Shown here: piece by piece, positions 9,111-17,457 of the stretch
Numbering within the stretch: the stretch's first letter is position 1
How the letters are laid out: every line of letters begins with the position of its first letter
Source: DASXTW01 sp046726275
GTDB lineage: Bacteria > Actinomycetota > UBA4738
Direction: 5' to 3'
Assembly (NCBI GenBank): GCA_046726275.1
Contig: JBKPAF010000055.1
Coordinates: forward strand, 1-49,583
DNA length: 49,583 nt
The notes under the pieces: model-generated
The model's input: only the letters and a program-made list of their open reading frames with translations
Database searches by the model: none
What the model was told of the DNA's origin: nothing
Program-made: the position numbers and the translations under genes

Positions 9111-9130
9111 GTTACCGATCGGTAGGTAAC
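9111..9130. promoter_or_regulatory. Candidate TetR-type operator overlapping the thiolase transcription start
   Basis: GTTACCGATCGGTAGGTAAC contains a perfect 12-base palindrome, TACCGATCGGTA, at 9113-9124, inside a slightly offset GTTACC/GGTAAC inverted repeat. It lies just downstream of the candidate -10 box, where a bound repressor would block initiation. TetR-family regulators of fatty-acid and acyl-CoA genes often bind such palindromes. No regulator gene is adjacent, so the cognate protein is unknown. Confidence 0.5.
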
Positions 9131-9178
9131 GAGCCGTCGAGCCGTGAGGCCGGACGCCGAGGAAGGAGCTCCACCCCC

Positions 9179-10393
9179 ATGCCTGAGATCCGCGAAGCAG
9201 TCATCGTCGAGGCCGTGCGTACGCCGATTGGGAAACGGAATGGCGCCCTGAAGGACCTCCACCCGGTGGACATGTTGGCCGAGGTCCTGAAGGAGGTCGT
9301 GAACCGGGCCGGGGTCGACCCGGGCGAGATCGAGGACAACATCACCGGATGCGTTTCCCAGGTCGGGGAGCAGTCGCTGAATGTCGGCCGCAACGGCTGG
9401 CTGGCCGCAGGGTTCCCCGAAACGATCCCGTCGACGACCGTCGACCGCCAGTGTGGTTCCTCCCAGCAGTCGATCCACTTCGCCGCCCAGGGCGTGATGG
9501 CCGGTGCCTACGACCTGGTGGTCGCCTCAGGCGTCGAGAACATGACCAGGGTGCCGATGGGCTCCTCCACGATGGGCGCGAACCCCTTCGGCCAGCAGCT
9601 GTGGGCTCGATACGAGGGGAAGCTGGTGCCGCAGGGCATCTCGGCCGACCTCATCGCCACGAAATGGGGCATCAGCCGGGATGATTCGGATGAATTCGCC
9701 TACCGCTCGCACATCCGCGCCGCCAGGGCGACCAGGGAAGGATTCCTGAAGCGGGAGATGCTCCCCCTCAAGGTCACCGGCGAGGACGGCGCGCAATTGC
9801 TCTTGGACCGCGACGAGGGGATCCGGATGGAGCCGGACCGGGAGAGGATGTCGACGCTTCCCCCTGCCTTCAAGTCCGACAGCTTCGAGCAGATGTTCCC
9901 CGGTCAGCTCCAGTGGACCGTGACGGCCGGGAACTCGTCGCAGATCTCGGATGGTGCCTCGGCCGTGCTCATCGCCAGCCGGGAGAAGGTCGAGCAGCTC
10001 GGGCTGACCCCTCGGGCGAGATTCCTCTCGTTCTCCCTCGCTGGTGACTCGCCGATCCTGATGCTGACGGCGCCGATCCCCGCGACCAGGCGGGTGCTGG
10101 AGCGGGCGGGCCTCCGTCTTGAGGACATCGAGGTCGTTGAGATCAACGAGGCCTTCGCTTCCGTTGTCCTCGCCTGGCAGCGAGAGCTGAACGTCCCTGA
10201 GGACTGGTTCCAGGAGCACGTCAACCCGAACGGCGGAGCCATCGCGGTCGGCCACCCACTCGGAGCTACGGGTGCCAAGCTGATGACCACCATGCTGCAC
10301 GAGCTGGAGCGCCGGGGCGGCCGGTACGGCCTCCAGACCATGTGCGAGGGCGGCGGGATGGCCAACGCGACGATCATCGAGCGCCTCGGCTAG
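9179..10393 (+). CDS. Thiolase (acetyl-CoA C-acyltransferase, FadA type)
   Basis: A 404-aa thiolase that cleaves 3-ketoacyl-CoA, or condenses acyl-CoAs, in beta-oxidation. The acyl-accepting Cys92 is in DRQCGSSQQ, the catalytic His359 in VGHPLGATGAK, and the second Cys389 in MCEGGGMANA. NPNGGAIAVGHPLG is the family signature. The length is normal. ATG 9179 is preceded by a GGAAGGAG ribosome-binding site at 9161-9168; a longer frame upstream runs through the promoter region and is rejected. The promoter with a palindromic operator at 9113-9124 suggests repression relieved by an acyl-CoA-type ligand (inference). A FadD-type ligase sits 3.5 kb away, consistent with fatty-acid catabolism. Degradative and biosynthetic thiolases cannot be separated from sequence alone. 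Confidence 0.93.
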   Translation: MPEIREAVIVEAVRTPIGKRNGALKDLHPVDMLAEVLKEVVNRAGVDPGEIEDNITGCVSQVGEQSLNVGRNGWLAAGFPETIPSTTVDRQCGSSQQSIHFAAQGVMAGAYDLVVASGVENMTRVPMGSSTMGANPFGQQLWARYEGKLVPQGISADLIATKWGISRDDSDEFAYRSHIRAARATREGFLKREMLPLKVTGEDGAQLLLDRDEGIRMEPDRERMSTLPPAFKSDSFEQMFPGQLQWTVTAGNSSQISDGASAVLIASREKVEQLGLTPRARFLSFSLAGDSPILMLTAPIPATRRVLERAGLRLEDIEVVEINEAFASVVLAWQRELNVPEDWFQEHVNPNGGAIAVGHPLGATGAKLMTTMLHELERRGGRYGLQTMCEGGGMANATIIERLG

Positions 10394-10425
10394 AAGACCG
10401 AACGTCGTCGAATAGCCCTAGTCTG

Positions 10426-10710
10426 GTGGACGTGTTGGCCATCGCGACGTGGCTTCTGTGGCTGATCGCAGTCGCCTTGTTCGCGGGCATCGCCGTGCTC
10501 GGGTTCGTCTTCCTGCGAGGGATCACCGCTAGCCGGCCGAAACAGTACATCGACCCCGAGGACGTGGCCGAGTTGGACGTGTTCTTCGTCTGTGCCGAGT
10601 GCGGGACGGAGTTCCAAGTGACCCGTCTGGGAGAGGTGCAGGTTCCTCGCCACTGCGGTGAGCCGATGTCCGTCGTCCGCCGGCCCAGGGTGAACCCGGC
10701 GAGCAACTAG
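10426..10710 (+). CDS. Small membrane protein with C-terminal zinc-ribbon-like motif
   Basis: A 94-aa protein from GTG 10426 (GTG 10432 is an equal candidate). One transmembrane helix at about residues 5-30 is followed by a cytosolic tail with CAECG and then a His-Cys pair about 16 residues later (RHCGEPM), which could bind a metal ion. I do not recognise the family. It lies 32 bases after the thiolase stop on the same strand. Its last 4 bases overlap the end of the convergent FmdB-type zinc-ribbon gene. Confidence 0.65.
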   Translation: MDVLAIATWLLWLIAVALFAGIAVLGFVFLRGITASRPKQYIDPEDVAELDVFFVCAECGTEFQVTRLGEVQVPRHCGEPMSVVRRPRVNPASN

Positions 10711-10958
10711 GAGGAGCTTTCCGCGATCTCCTCGGCCTTGTCGCGGAGCGCGCGGAAGTCCTTCCTCGGACGATCGTCCGGCACCAACGAGTCGGTCTTC
10801 TTGAACCCCCACCCCGAGAACCTCACCCCGACCCGTCCGTAGACCCTCTTGAGCTCGCCCCCGCACTCCGGACAGGGCCCTGATGGTGGGGCTCCCATCG
10901 GTCGGATCTCCTCCAGGCCCGCCCCGCAGCTTCGACACCTGTATTCGTAAACGGGCAC
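10707..10958 (-). CDS. FmdB-family zinc ribbon protein
   Basis: An 83-aa protein opening with MPVYEYRCRSCG, the standard start of FmdB-type putative regulatory proteins. A second CPEC pair at about residues 29-32 completes a four-cysteine zinc site. The C-terminal half is charged and helical (KDFRALRDKAEEIAESS). The molecular role of these proteins is not firmly established; the name comes from a formamidase operon. It starts at GTG 10958 with AAGGGG upstream. It is the last gene of a possible minus-strand set after the acylase and crgA. Confidence 0.85.
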   Translation of the reverse strand: MPVYEYRCRSCGAGLEEIRPMGAPPSGPCPECGGELKRVYGRVGVRFSGWGFKKTDSLVPDDRPRKDFRALRDKAEEIAESSS

Positions 10959-11039
10959 GTCAGGCCCCTTGTCGGGCGGTTTCCCCCCAATGTGGAAAAC
11001 CGTGGTGGAAATCGATACCTCGGGTCGCCGGCCCGTCGG

Positions 11040-11279
11040 TCAGCGCCACTGGGTGGATGCCCCGAAGCCCGCGGCGATGAGCCCGAGCCCGAGGAACAGA
11101 TAGAAGTTGGTCGCCTGGCCGCCCGTGCCCGGCATGACCCCGAGGTAGTTGAGGACGATCACGATGACCCCGGCAAACATCAGGCCGAGGATAAGGACCC
11201 CGAACCATTTCGGGCTCGGCTTCCGTTTCTTTGGGGGAGGCGGCTGGTACCGGCGCCTCTTGGCCTTGGATCTTGGCAT
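11040..11279 (-). CDS. crgA: Cell division protein CrgA
   Basis: A 79-aa protein with a very basic, proline-rich cytosolic N-terminus (MPRSKAKRRRYQPPPPKKRK) and two transmembrane helices at about 25-46 and 57-75, ending in TQWR. This matches the actinobacterial CrgA layout (basic tail, two helices, terminal WR). CrgA recruits septal peptidoglycan enzymes and interacts with FtsZ, FtsI/PbpA and FtsQ in Mycobacterium and Streptomyces. An AGGAG ribosome-binding site precedes ATG 11279. In those genera crgA lies close to the pknA/pknB cluster; here the cluster starts about 6 kb away, supporting the call. Confidence 0.88.
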   Translation of the reverse strand: MPRSKAKRRRYQPPPPKKRKPSPKWFGVLILGLMFAGVIVIVLNYLGVMPGTGGQATNFYLFLGLGLIAAGFGASTQWR

Positions 11280-11353
11280 GGAACGGACTCCTGCTCAGCG
11301 TTGGGATAGTAGCAGCGCCACCCGCATGGGCTGCTTCTCGTCGGGTTCGCGCC

Positions 11354-13705
11354 TCAGTCGGGCAGCAGCTCCAAGCGCGATTCGGTGGCGGCTTCGACCG
11401 CGGCTCGGGTGAACGGCAGAGGGTGGTATTGCCCGGTGGACCACAGCGGGAACAGGTCCTTGAAATGCGGGCTCGCGGGGTTGCCAGACTGGCCGACCGT
11501 GTGCGTGCCGACGGAGGCGTCGAGGTCTGATAGGTCGATGATCTGTCGCCAGCTCGGGACGACGACCGCATCGTAGCCCGCGCCCGGTTCGTACATGCCC
11601 TGGCAGACCGTCTGCTCGTCGCCTCCCCACCCGAGCTCGCCTCCGGTGAAGAGCTCCGCCAGATCGGGCACGCGGGCGAGCTGCCCGGCGAAGCGGACCC
11701 GGTGGATGGATCCCCACGTCCAGCCACTCATGTCGTCGCCCAGGGCTGCGGCAAGCTCGTCGAGCGCCGTGTCCAGGGCCTTCCTGAGGATCTCGTCCCT
11801 GGCCTCTCTGCCCTCACCCCCGAACCACGTCGCCGTCGGGTAGGCCAGGAGGTTCGGGAGCACCTCGAACTGAAAGGAGTTCGTCCATTGCCGCAGAGAG
11901 AAGTAGTGCTTGTGGAGCTCGTCCCCAAGGCGGGGGAGGAGGATGGCGTCGGCGATGCGGCAACACCACACCTCATAGACCGCCGCCGCCGCCGAGTCCG
12001 CCCTGAGGTCGAAGTCCCAATCTGCCAGCAAGGCCAGACCCTGTTTCTGTCGATCGTCCGCCGGCTCCACCTCCAAGAGCAGGGGGACGATCCCTCGGGC
12101 AGGAAGCGACACGGTGTCGGTGTGGATCCGTCGGAACGATTCGACGTCGTGCTTGTCGGTCTCGGTGAGGAGCTCCACCACCCGACGGACCCTGAACGGC
12201 GGCAGGAAGTCCTTCCCGATCAGGTACGGATAGGAGTCGTCGTGGATCTTGTTGTTGGCGGTGGCAAGGAACCCCTCGTCGGGGTTGTACGCGAATGGCA
12301 GGTCTTCGAACGGCACGTAGCCAGCCCATTCGTACTCGTCCGTCCACCCCGGGACCGGGATAGTCCCATCGCCTTTGAGCCGGACCGGGTGCCATCCGGT
12401 GGCCTGGTACCCGATGTTGCCGTCCACGTCCGCATACACGAAGTTGCCGCCCGGCGCGGCCCAGCCGGACAGAGCCGCGCGAAACTCCTCGAAGCTGGCC
12501 GCGACGTTTATCCCGTACACGGTGGAGGGCTTGGTTCCCTCTTCGAGGGCGACCCAGCGGAGCGCGTAGGTCTCGCGAACATTTTGGACCACGGTGGGAG
12601 CACCTACGCCGATGAGGTACGAATCGAGGATGGGGCCGTGCCGGCTCTCTCGCACATCGACCACTTCCGGATCAGGTCGGTCCCGGACCGAAATCTCCTC
12701 GCGGTGGATCGTGAGCGGCTCCCAGATGCCGTCATACAGGGCCGCTCCGCCGTCTTCGGACAGTCGCTCCAGGAACAGATCCTGGGTGTCGCCGCCGAGG
12801 TTCGTGATCCCCCACGCGATCCGGTCGTTGTGCCCGATGATCACGCCGGGAGCGAACGGGAGGGCGACCCCGCGTGCGTCGATGCCCGGCGCGGACAGAT
12901 GGATCTCGTACCAGATCGAGGGGAGCTGGACGAACAGATGCGGGTCGTTGGCCAGGAGCGGCTTGCCCGTCACGGTGCGCCGTCCGGCCGCCACCCAGTT
13001 GTTCGACCCCTGTCCCTTGGGGAAGCGCGGCGCCTCCAGGAGGAGGTCGAGGGCGCGTCGCCGGCCGGCACCTCCGGTCTTCCCAGCCACCACCACGGTC
13101 GACTCGGTCGGCATCTCTGGAAAGAGCTGGCTCATGCCCTCCCAACCCAACCTCTCAGCCAACTCCATCCGGAGCAGCTCCCCGTCCCAGTTCGTCGACA
13201 AGCCCCAGGCCATCAGCACAGAGGCCGCGGATGCGAGCTCGGCGGCCTCCCTCGCTTCCGGGAAGTACGGATCGAGCTGGAGAATGTCGTACTCGACCGG
13301 TCTCGCCGGCATCCGGGAAAGCCATGCCCGTACCCCAGCCGTGAATGCCTCAGACATCTCCCACGAAAGGTCGTCCCACTGTTCCGTCAGCCGGCGGGCA
13401 GCCCGGTTCCATCCGACCGTGCGGATGAACCGGTCCAAGGGAAGGGTGAGGTCGCCGAAGACCTCGGACAACCTCCCCGACCCGAACCGGAGCATCAGCT
13501 CCATCTGGAACAGGCGCTCGGAGGCGTGGAGGTATCCCTGGGCGAAGAAGAGGTCGTGGGTGCCCTGGGCGTAGACGTGGGGAACGCCCCACCTGTCCCA
13601 TAGCACCTCCACGGGCTGCTGCAGACCCGGCAGTCGAAGCTCCCCTTCGACGGGGGGGAGGGCGGCCCGGGCCCGTTCCCCGAGTAGGTCCGTGAGCTCG
13701 CTCAA
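11354..13705 (-). CDS. Penicillin acylase family Ntn-hydrolase
   Basis: 783 aa. Penicillin-acylase-type amidohydrolases are made as one precursor that cuts itself before a serine, which becomes the N-terminal nucleophile of the beta chain. That serine is Ser234 in KGQGSNNWVAAG. Flanking signatures are present: LANDPHL, GVIIGHNDRIAWGITN and YADVDGNIGY. The N-terminal part (WDRWGVPHVYAQ and FAQGYLHASERLFQME) matches the family alpha chain. I see no signal peptide, so unlike many relatives the protein may stay cytosolic. Substrates of the family include penicillins, acyl-homoserine lactones, aculeacin-type lipopeptides and other N-acyl amides; this one is not identifiable. It is 74 bases upstream of crgA and divergent from fadD. 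Confidence 0.92.
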   Translation of the reverse strand: MSELTDLLGERARAALPPVEGELRLPGLQQPVEVLWDRWGVPHVYAQGTHDLFFAQGYLHASERLFQMELMLRFGSGRLSEVFGDLTLPLDRFIRTVGWNRAARRLTEQWDDLSWEMSEAFTAGVRAWLSRMPARPVEYDILQLDPYFPEAREAAELASAASVLMAWGLSTNWDGELLRMELAERLGWEGMSQLFPEMPTESTVVVAGKTGGAGRRRALDLLLEAPRFPKGQGSNNWVAAGRRTVTGKPLLANDPHLFVQLPSIWYEIHLSAPGIDARGVALPFAPGVIIGHNDRIAWGITNLGGDTQDLFLERLSEDGGAALYDGIWEPLTIHREEISVRDRPDPEVVDVRESRHGPILDSYLIGVGAPTVVQNVRETYALRWVALEEGTKPSTVYGINVAASFEEFRAALSGWAAPGGNFVYADVDGNIGYQATGWHPVRLKGDGTIPVPGWTDEYEWAGYVPFEDLPFAYNPDEGFLATANNKIHDDSYPYLIGKDFLPPFRVRRVVELLTETDKHDVESFRRIHTDTVSLPARGIVPLLLEVEPADDRQKQGLALLADWDFDLRADSAAAAVYEVWCCRIADAILLPRLGDELHKHYFSLRQWTNSFQFEVLPNLLAYPTATWFGGEGREARDEILRKALDTALDELAAALGDDMSGWTWGSIHRVRFAGQLARVPDLAELFTGGELGWGGDEQTVCQGMYEPGAGYDAVVVPSWRQIIDLSDLDASVGTHTVGQSGNPASPHFKDLFPLWSTGQYHPLPFTRAAVEAATESRLELLPD

Positions 13706-13840
13706 GATCTCGCTTCCGATGCCATCAGTGTTCGGAGGGCTCTGACTCTACAGGCTCACCTGGCTCCGCCCGTTGGCCGTGGCGGTCACCGGCGAGCTTC
13801 GGACATAATGGCCGCAACCCCGAGCCGAGGAGTGCCACGC

Positions 13841-15586
13841 ATGGAGGATCGTCCCTGGTTCGCCAGCTATCCGGAAGGTGTCCCGAAGACGCTGGCCCCG
13901 TACCCGACCAAGTCGCTGTATTCGTTGCTGGCTGATGCTGCGGCGCGACACCCGCGGGCGCCGGCGGCAGCTTTCTGGCTGCCCGGGGCCCCGATGGGGA
14001 AAACACTCTCCTACGCCCAGCTGATGAAGCAGGTCGACCAGTTCAGCAGGGTCCTGGTATCGCTGGGCGTCCAGCGGGGCGACCGGGTCGGGCTGGTCCT
14101 GCCGAACTGCCCCCAGTACGTGATCGCCTACTACGCCATCCTTCGGATCGGCGCGATCGTGGTGGGAAACAACCCGCTCTACACGGAACGGGAGCTTTCC
14201 CACCAGCTCAAAGACGCCGGGATCGAGGTCTGCGTGACTCTCGACCAGCTCTATCCGACGGTCGCCGCCGTTCAGGACGAAGTCGGACTGCGCGAGGTCA
14301 TCGTCACGAAGGTGATCGACTACGTGCGCTTTCCCCTCAACGTGTTGGTCCCCATCAAGCTCAAGAAGGAAGCCCGTCACCACGGCGAGGCATGGCCCCC
14401 GGTTCCGACGGGAGCGAAGGTCAGGTGGTGGAAGGAGCTGATGGCAGGTTCGTACCCTCCGGCGCCGGTAGCCGAGGTCGATCCCGCGACAGACGTGGCC
14501 GGCCTCATTTACACCGGCGGGACGACGGGGCTGTCCAAGGGCGCCATGCTGACGCATCAGAACCTCGTCTCCAACGTGATCCAGGGAGCGTCGTGGTTCC
14601 CCGACCTTCAGGACGGCCAGGAGGGGATCATGTGCATCATCCCCTTCTTCCACTCCTACGGAATGACCGTGGGAATGAACCTCGGCATCGCCAAGGCGGC
14701 CAAGCTCGTGCTCATGCCGAGGTTCGAGCTTGAGCCCACGCTCAAGGTCATTCAGAAGGAGAAGCCCACCCTGTTCCCCGGCGTTCCTCGCCTGTACATC
14801 GCCATCAACGAGGGGAAGGAGACGCCGAAGTACGACCTGACCTCGGTCCGGGCATGTCTGTCGGGAGCCGCGCCCCTGCCCGTGGCCGTTGCCCAGAAGT
14901 TCGAGCAGATCACCGGCGCCAAGGTCGTGGAGGGGTACGGCCTCACCGAGACGTCTCCCATCACCCACGCCAATCCTCTCGACGGCAGGGCGAGGGCGGG
15001 GTCGATCGGTCTCCCCATCCCCGACACCGACTGCCGGATCGTCGATCTCGACGATTGGACCAGGGAGGTCGAGGTCGGGCACCCGGGCGAGCTGATCATC
15101 GCCGGTCCCCAGGTGATGAAGGGGTACTTCAACAGGCCGGAGGATACGGCGGGGATGATCAAGGAGGCGGCGGACGGGACCCGCTGGCTCCTGAGCGGGG
15201 ACGTCGCGCGGATGGACCCCGATGGGTTCTTCTCGATCGTCGACAGGAAGAAGGACATGATCCTCGTCTCGGGCTTCAACGTGTACCCGACCGACGTCGA
15301 GCAGGTGCTGTACAGGCACCCGAAGGTACTCAAGGTCTGCGTGGCGGGAGTTTCGGACAAGACCACCGGTGAGGCCGTGAAGGCGTACATCGTGTTGCGA
15401 GAGGGTGAGACCGCAACGAGCGAGGAGATCATCGCGTGGGTGCGCACCGATGAAGCCGGCCTGACCGGCTACAAGGTGCCCAAGCTCATCGAGTTCAGGG
15501 ACTCCCTCCCGGAGACACTGGTCGGCAAGGTCCTGAGGAGGGTTCTCCAGCAGGAGGAGAAGGAGAGAGCTGCCGCGGTCGAGTGA
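13841..15586 (+). CDS. Long-chain fatty-acid-CoA ligase (FadD type, AMP-forming)
   Basis: About 581 aa of the adenylate-forming superfamily. It activates a carboxylate with ATP and loads it on CoA. The ATP-binding loop YTGGTTGLSKG is at about residues 224-234 and GYGLTETSP at about 365-373. The hinge region has the expected SGDVARMD and DRKKDMILVSGFNVYP, and the C-terminal domain ends with a lysine in LVGKVLRRVL, the catalytic Lys position. ATG 13841 has GAGGAG at suitable spacing; ATG 13808 (592 aa) has no clear site. A shared 135-base upstream region separates it from the divergent acylase gene. Chain length preference is unknown. It may work with the thiolase at 9179. Confidence 0.92.
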   Translation: MEDRPWFASYPEGVPKTLAPYPTKSLYSLLADAAARHPRAPAAAFWLPGAPMGKTLSYAQLMKQVDQFSRVLVSLGVQRGDRVGLVLPNCPQYVIAYYAILRIGAIVVGNNPLYTERELSHQLKDAGIEVCVTLDQLYPTVAAVQDEVGLREVIVTKVIDYVRFPLNVLVPIKLKKEARHHGEAWPPVPTGAKVRWWKELMAGSYPPAPVAEVDPATDVAGLIYTGGTTGLSKGAMLTHQNLVSNVIQGASWFPDLQDGQEGIMCIIPFFHSYGMTVGMNLGIAKAAKLVLMPRFELEPTLKVIQKEKPTLFPGVPRLYIAINEGKETPKYDLTSVRACLSGAAPLPVAVAQKFEQITGAKVVEGYGLTETSPITHANPLDGRARAGSIGLPIPDTDCRIVDLDDWTREVEVGHPGELIIAGPQVMKGYFNRPEDTAGMIKEAADGTRWLLSGDVARMDPDGFFSIVDRKKDMILVSGFNVYPTDVEQVLYRHPKVLKVCVAGVSDKTTGEAVKAYIVLREGETATSEEIIAWVRTDEAGLTGYKVPKLIEFRDSLPETLVGKVLRRVLQQEEKERAAAVE

Positions 15587-15607
15587 CGTGGGCACCTCAA
15601 GGGAACC

Positions 15608-15745
15608 TCATCTCCTCCGGTGACGCTCCCGGCGGAGCAGCACCCAGGCTCCGACGGAAACCACTACCCCCGAGACGATCAACGACACGAGGGCCGAGAT
15701 GATCGCGGTCTCACGGTCGAGGCCAAGGAGAGGCACGGCGTGCAC
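15608..15745 (-). CDS. Small single-span membrane protein downstream of thyX
   Basis: A 45-aa reading frame beginning at GTG 15745, five bases after the ThyX stop codon, with GTGAGG as a possible ribosome-binding site. The product has an N-terminal short polar part, one hydrophobic helix (IISALVSLIVSGVVVSVGAWVLL, about residues 15-37) and a strongly basic end, RRERHRRR. The layout is typical of small membrane proteins with the basic end inside the cell. No family recognised. The close spacing suggests co-translation with thyX. Confidence 0.55.
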   Translation of the reverse strand: MHAVPLLGLDRETAIISALVSLIVSGVVVSVGAWVLLRRERHRRR

Positions 15746-15750
15746 CGGCC

Positions 15751-17382
15751 TCACGCCTGTCCTTCAGACAGGGCCCGGCGCTTGGCTTCCGTGCGGCGCT
15801 CCGCTTCCAGACGCTCCAACTCGACCCCGCTGTGATCGGCGAAGCGCATGGCCTCGGCGATCGCTTTGTGCCCGGCCTGTTCGGCGATCAGTCGGTGCAT
15901 GGCCTGGCACACCCGCCGATACACCGGGTGTCCCTGAGGGGTCGTCCGAAGCTCGATGAGGTGCATCGCCTCTCGGGCGTTCATGTCCATGTAGAAGCGG
16001 ATCCGATAAGCCATCGAAACGGCGTACTGGGCGACCTCCCCCAATCCGGCCTGACGGGTCGCCTCGTGCAGGGCAGCCGACTCCTCCAACACGCCGTTCC
16101 AATCGGAGAGCGCGCCCGCTTCCTCGATCTCCGGAGGCACCTCGTAGCCATGGGCCGGAGAGAGCTGCTGCCATTCCATCGTCAGGAGCCTGTGGCGTTG
16201 CAGGTCGCGGAAGGCGCCATAGTCACACAGGACATCGAAGCGGTAGGACGTTCGCTCGAAGGCCCGTCCCGGCTTGTGCCGGCGATTGGTTCGCTCGCCG
16301 ACGTACGCCCGCAGGACCCGGGCGCGATCCTCCGTGCTCATCTTGCGGACCTCGTCGAGGAGGTGGTCGTCGGGGAGCTCGCTCACGGCGTAGAGCGCGG
16401 CGGCGACCACCTTGACCTCCCCATCGGGGTCGAAGTCGGTGAGCGTGACCTCATCGCGGGGCGCGGGGACGACGTCCTCGAGCAGCTCGGCGGACGCTGC
16501 GGCCGTCGCCTGCCGGGTGCGGCGGAAATACTCGCTCCACGCGACTCCGCGATCGGGAAGGTCGACCCGCGTTAGGAAGGCGGGGATGAGCTTGCGGAGC
16601 TCGGTCAGGATCAGGGCTGCGTATTCGCGAACCTCGGAGAGCGGATCGGCCCGCATGCGCAGAAGGAGCTGCTCGTACGCCTGAGCGGTGGCGGAGATCC
16701 CCACGTTGGAGCGAGTGGCCGCGGGCAGGAGTCCTCGCAGGGTATCGCACGCCTTGGCTCTGATCGTCGACCTGTACACGAAGTCCGAATCGTCAGGACT
16801 CTGTGGATAGAGATCTCGGAAGAACTCCTGAAGCGGCCCCATCCATCTGGCATACGTCTCGAACGCTCGATCGAGAGTGGCTCGGTACTGCTCGGTCAGT
16901 CCGGGGCCTGCCGCGAGGATCTCGTCCGGCACGTGGTACCTCCACCGACCCCCGGGGCGGTCGTCGTACGGCACGTACCGGGTCGACTGCTCGAGGTAGG
17001 CGGCGAGCCTTCCCCACTCCAACACCTTGGCCAGAAGCTGTGAGGCCTGCTCGCACGCGAGGTGGACGCCCCCGAGCTGAGCGACCGAGTCGTCCCCGTA
17101 CTCGAAGAAGACCCTCTCGTACAGTTTTTCGGCCCGATCCACGCCGACCGAGCCTGCGGGACTCGGTCCGTCAGCTTTCCCCACCGATCCCGTTGCGAAC
17201 TCGTCCAGGAACAGCCGCCGCAGTGACTTCCCGGATCGCGAGTAGCGGGCGAACAGCGCACCCTTGACCACCTCGGGCAGATCCACCAGCGCGAAGACGG
17301 GGCCGTCGAGGTTGGTGAAGTGAGGAGCGAGGATCGCCCGCTCTTCCTGTGTGAAGGCTTCCTGCACGAACTCCAGGCTCAT
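15751..17382 (-). CDS. thyX: FAD-dependent thymidylate synthase-like protein with two fused ThyX domains
   Basis: 543 aa, about twice the normal ThyX length. ThyX makes dTMP from dUMP with methylene-tetrahydrofolate and FAD. The first half (about 30-270) carries WGRLAAYLEQSTRYVPY at 123-139, which matches the end of the ThyX motif (Ser-x-Arg-Tyr) but has WGR where RHR is expected. The second half (about 300-520) carries LQRHRLL at 394-400 but lacks the Ser/Arg-Tyr part, reading WQQLSP instead. It also has NAREAMHLIELR at 468-479, matching the dUMP-binding Asn-x-Arg region. An active site shared between halves is my inference. ATG 17382 has GGGAG upstream. No separate thyA or thyX is in the window. 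Confidence 0.82.
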   Translation of the reverse strand: MSLEFVQEAFTQEERAILAPHFTNLDGPVFALVDLPEVVKGALFARYSRSGKSLRRLFLDEFATGSVGKADGPSPAGSVGVDRAEKLYERVFFEYGDDSVAQLGGVHLACEQASQLLAKVLEWGRLAAYLEQSTRYVPYDDRPGGRWRYHVPDEILAAGPGLTEQYRATLDRAFETYARWMGPLQEFFRDLYPQSPDDSDFVYRSTIRAKACDTLRGLLPAATRSNVGISATAQAYEQLLLRMRADPLSEVREYAALILTELRKLIPAFLTRVDLPDRGVAWSEYFRRTRQATAAASAELLEDVVPAPRDEVTLTDFDPDGEVKVVAAALYAVSELPDDHLLDEVRKMSTEDRARVLRAYVGERTNRRHKPGRAFERTSYRFDVLCDYGAFRDLQRHRLLTMEWQQLSPAHGYEVPPEIEEAGALSDWNGVLEESAALHEATRQAGLGEVAQYAVSMAYRIRFYMDMNAREAMHLIELRTTPQGHPVYRRVCQAMHRLIAEQAGHKAIAEAMRFADHSGVELERLEAERRTEAKRRALSEGQA

Positions 17383-17457
17383 CAGCTCCCGTGGGAAGGG
17401 GGCCGTCCGGGTGGGGCCGATGCTACCGCACGCTACCGACCCGCCCGGGGTTGCGGC

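Noticed and set aside
10991..10999. TTTTCCACA (minus strand) matching the DnaA-box consensus TTWTNCACA.
   Set aside because: It is a single isolated match between two genes, with no cluster of boxes, AT-rich unwinding region or dnaA nearby.
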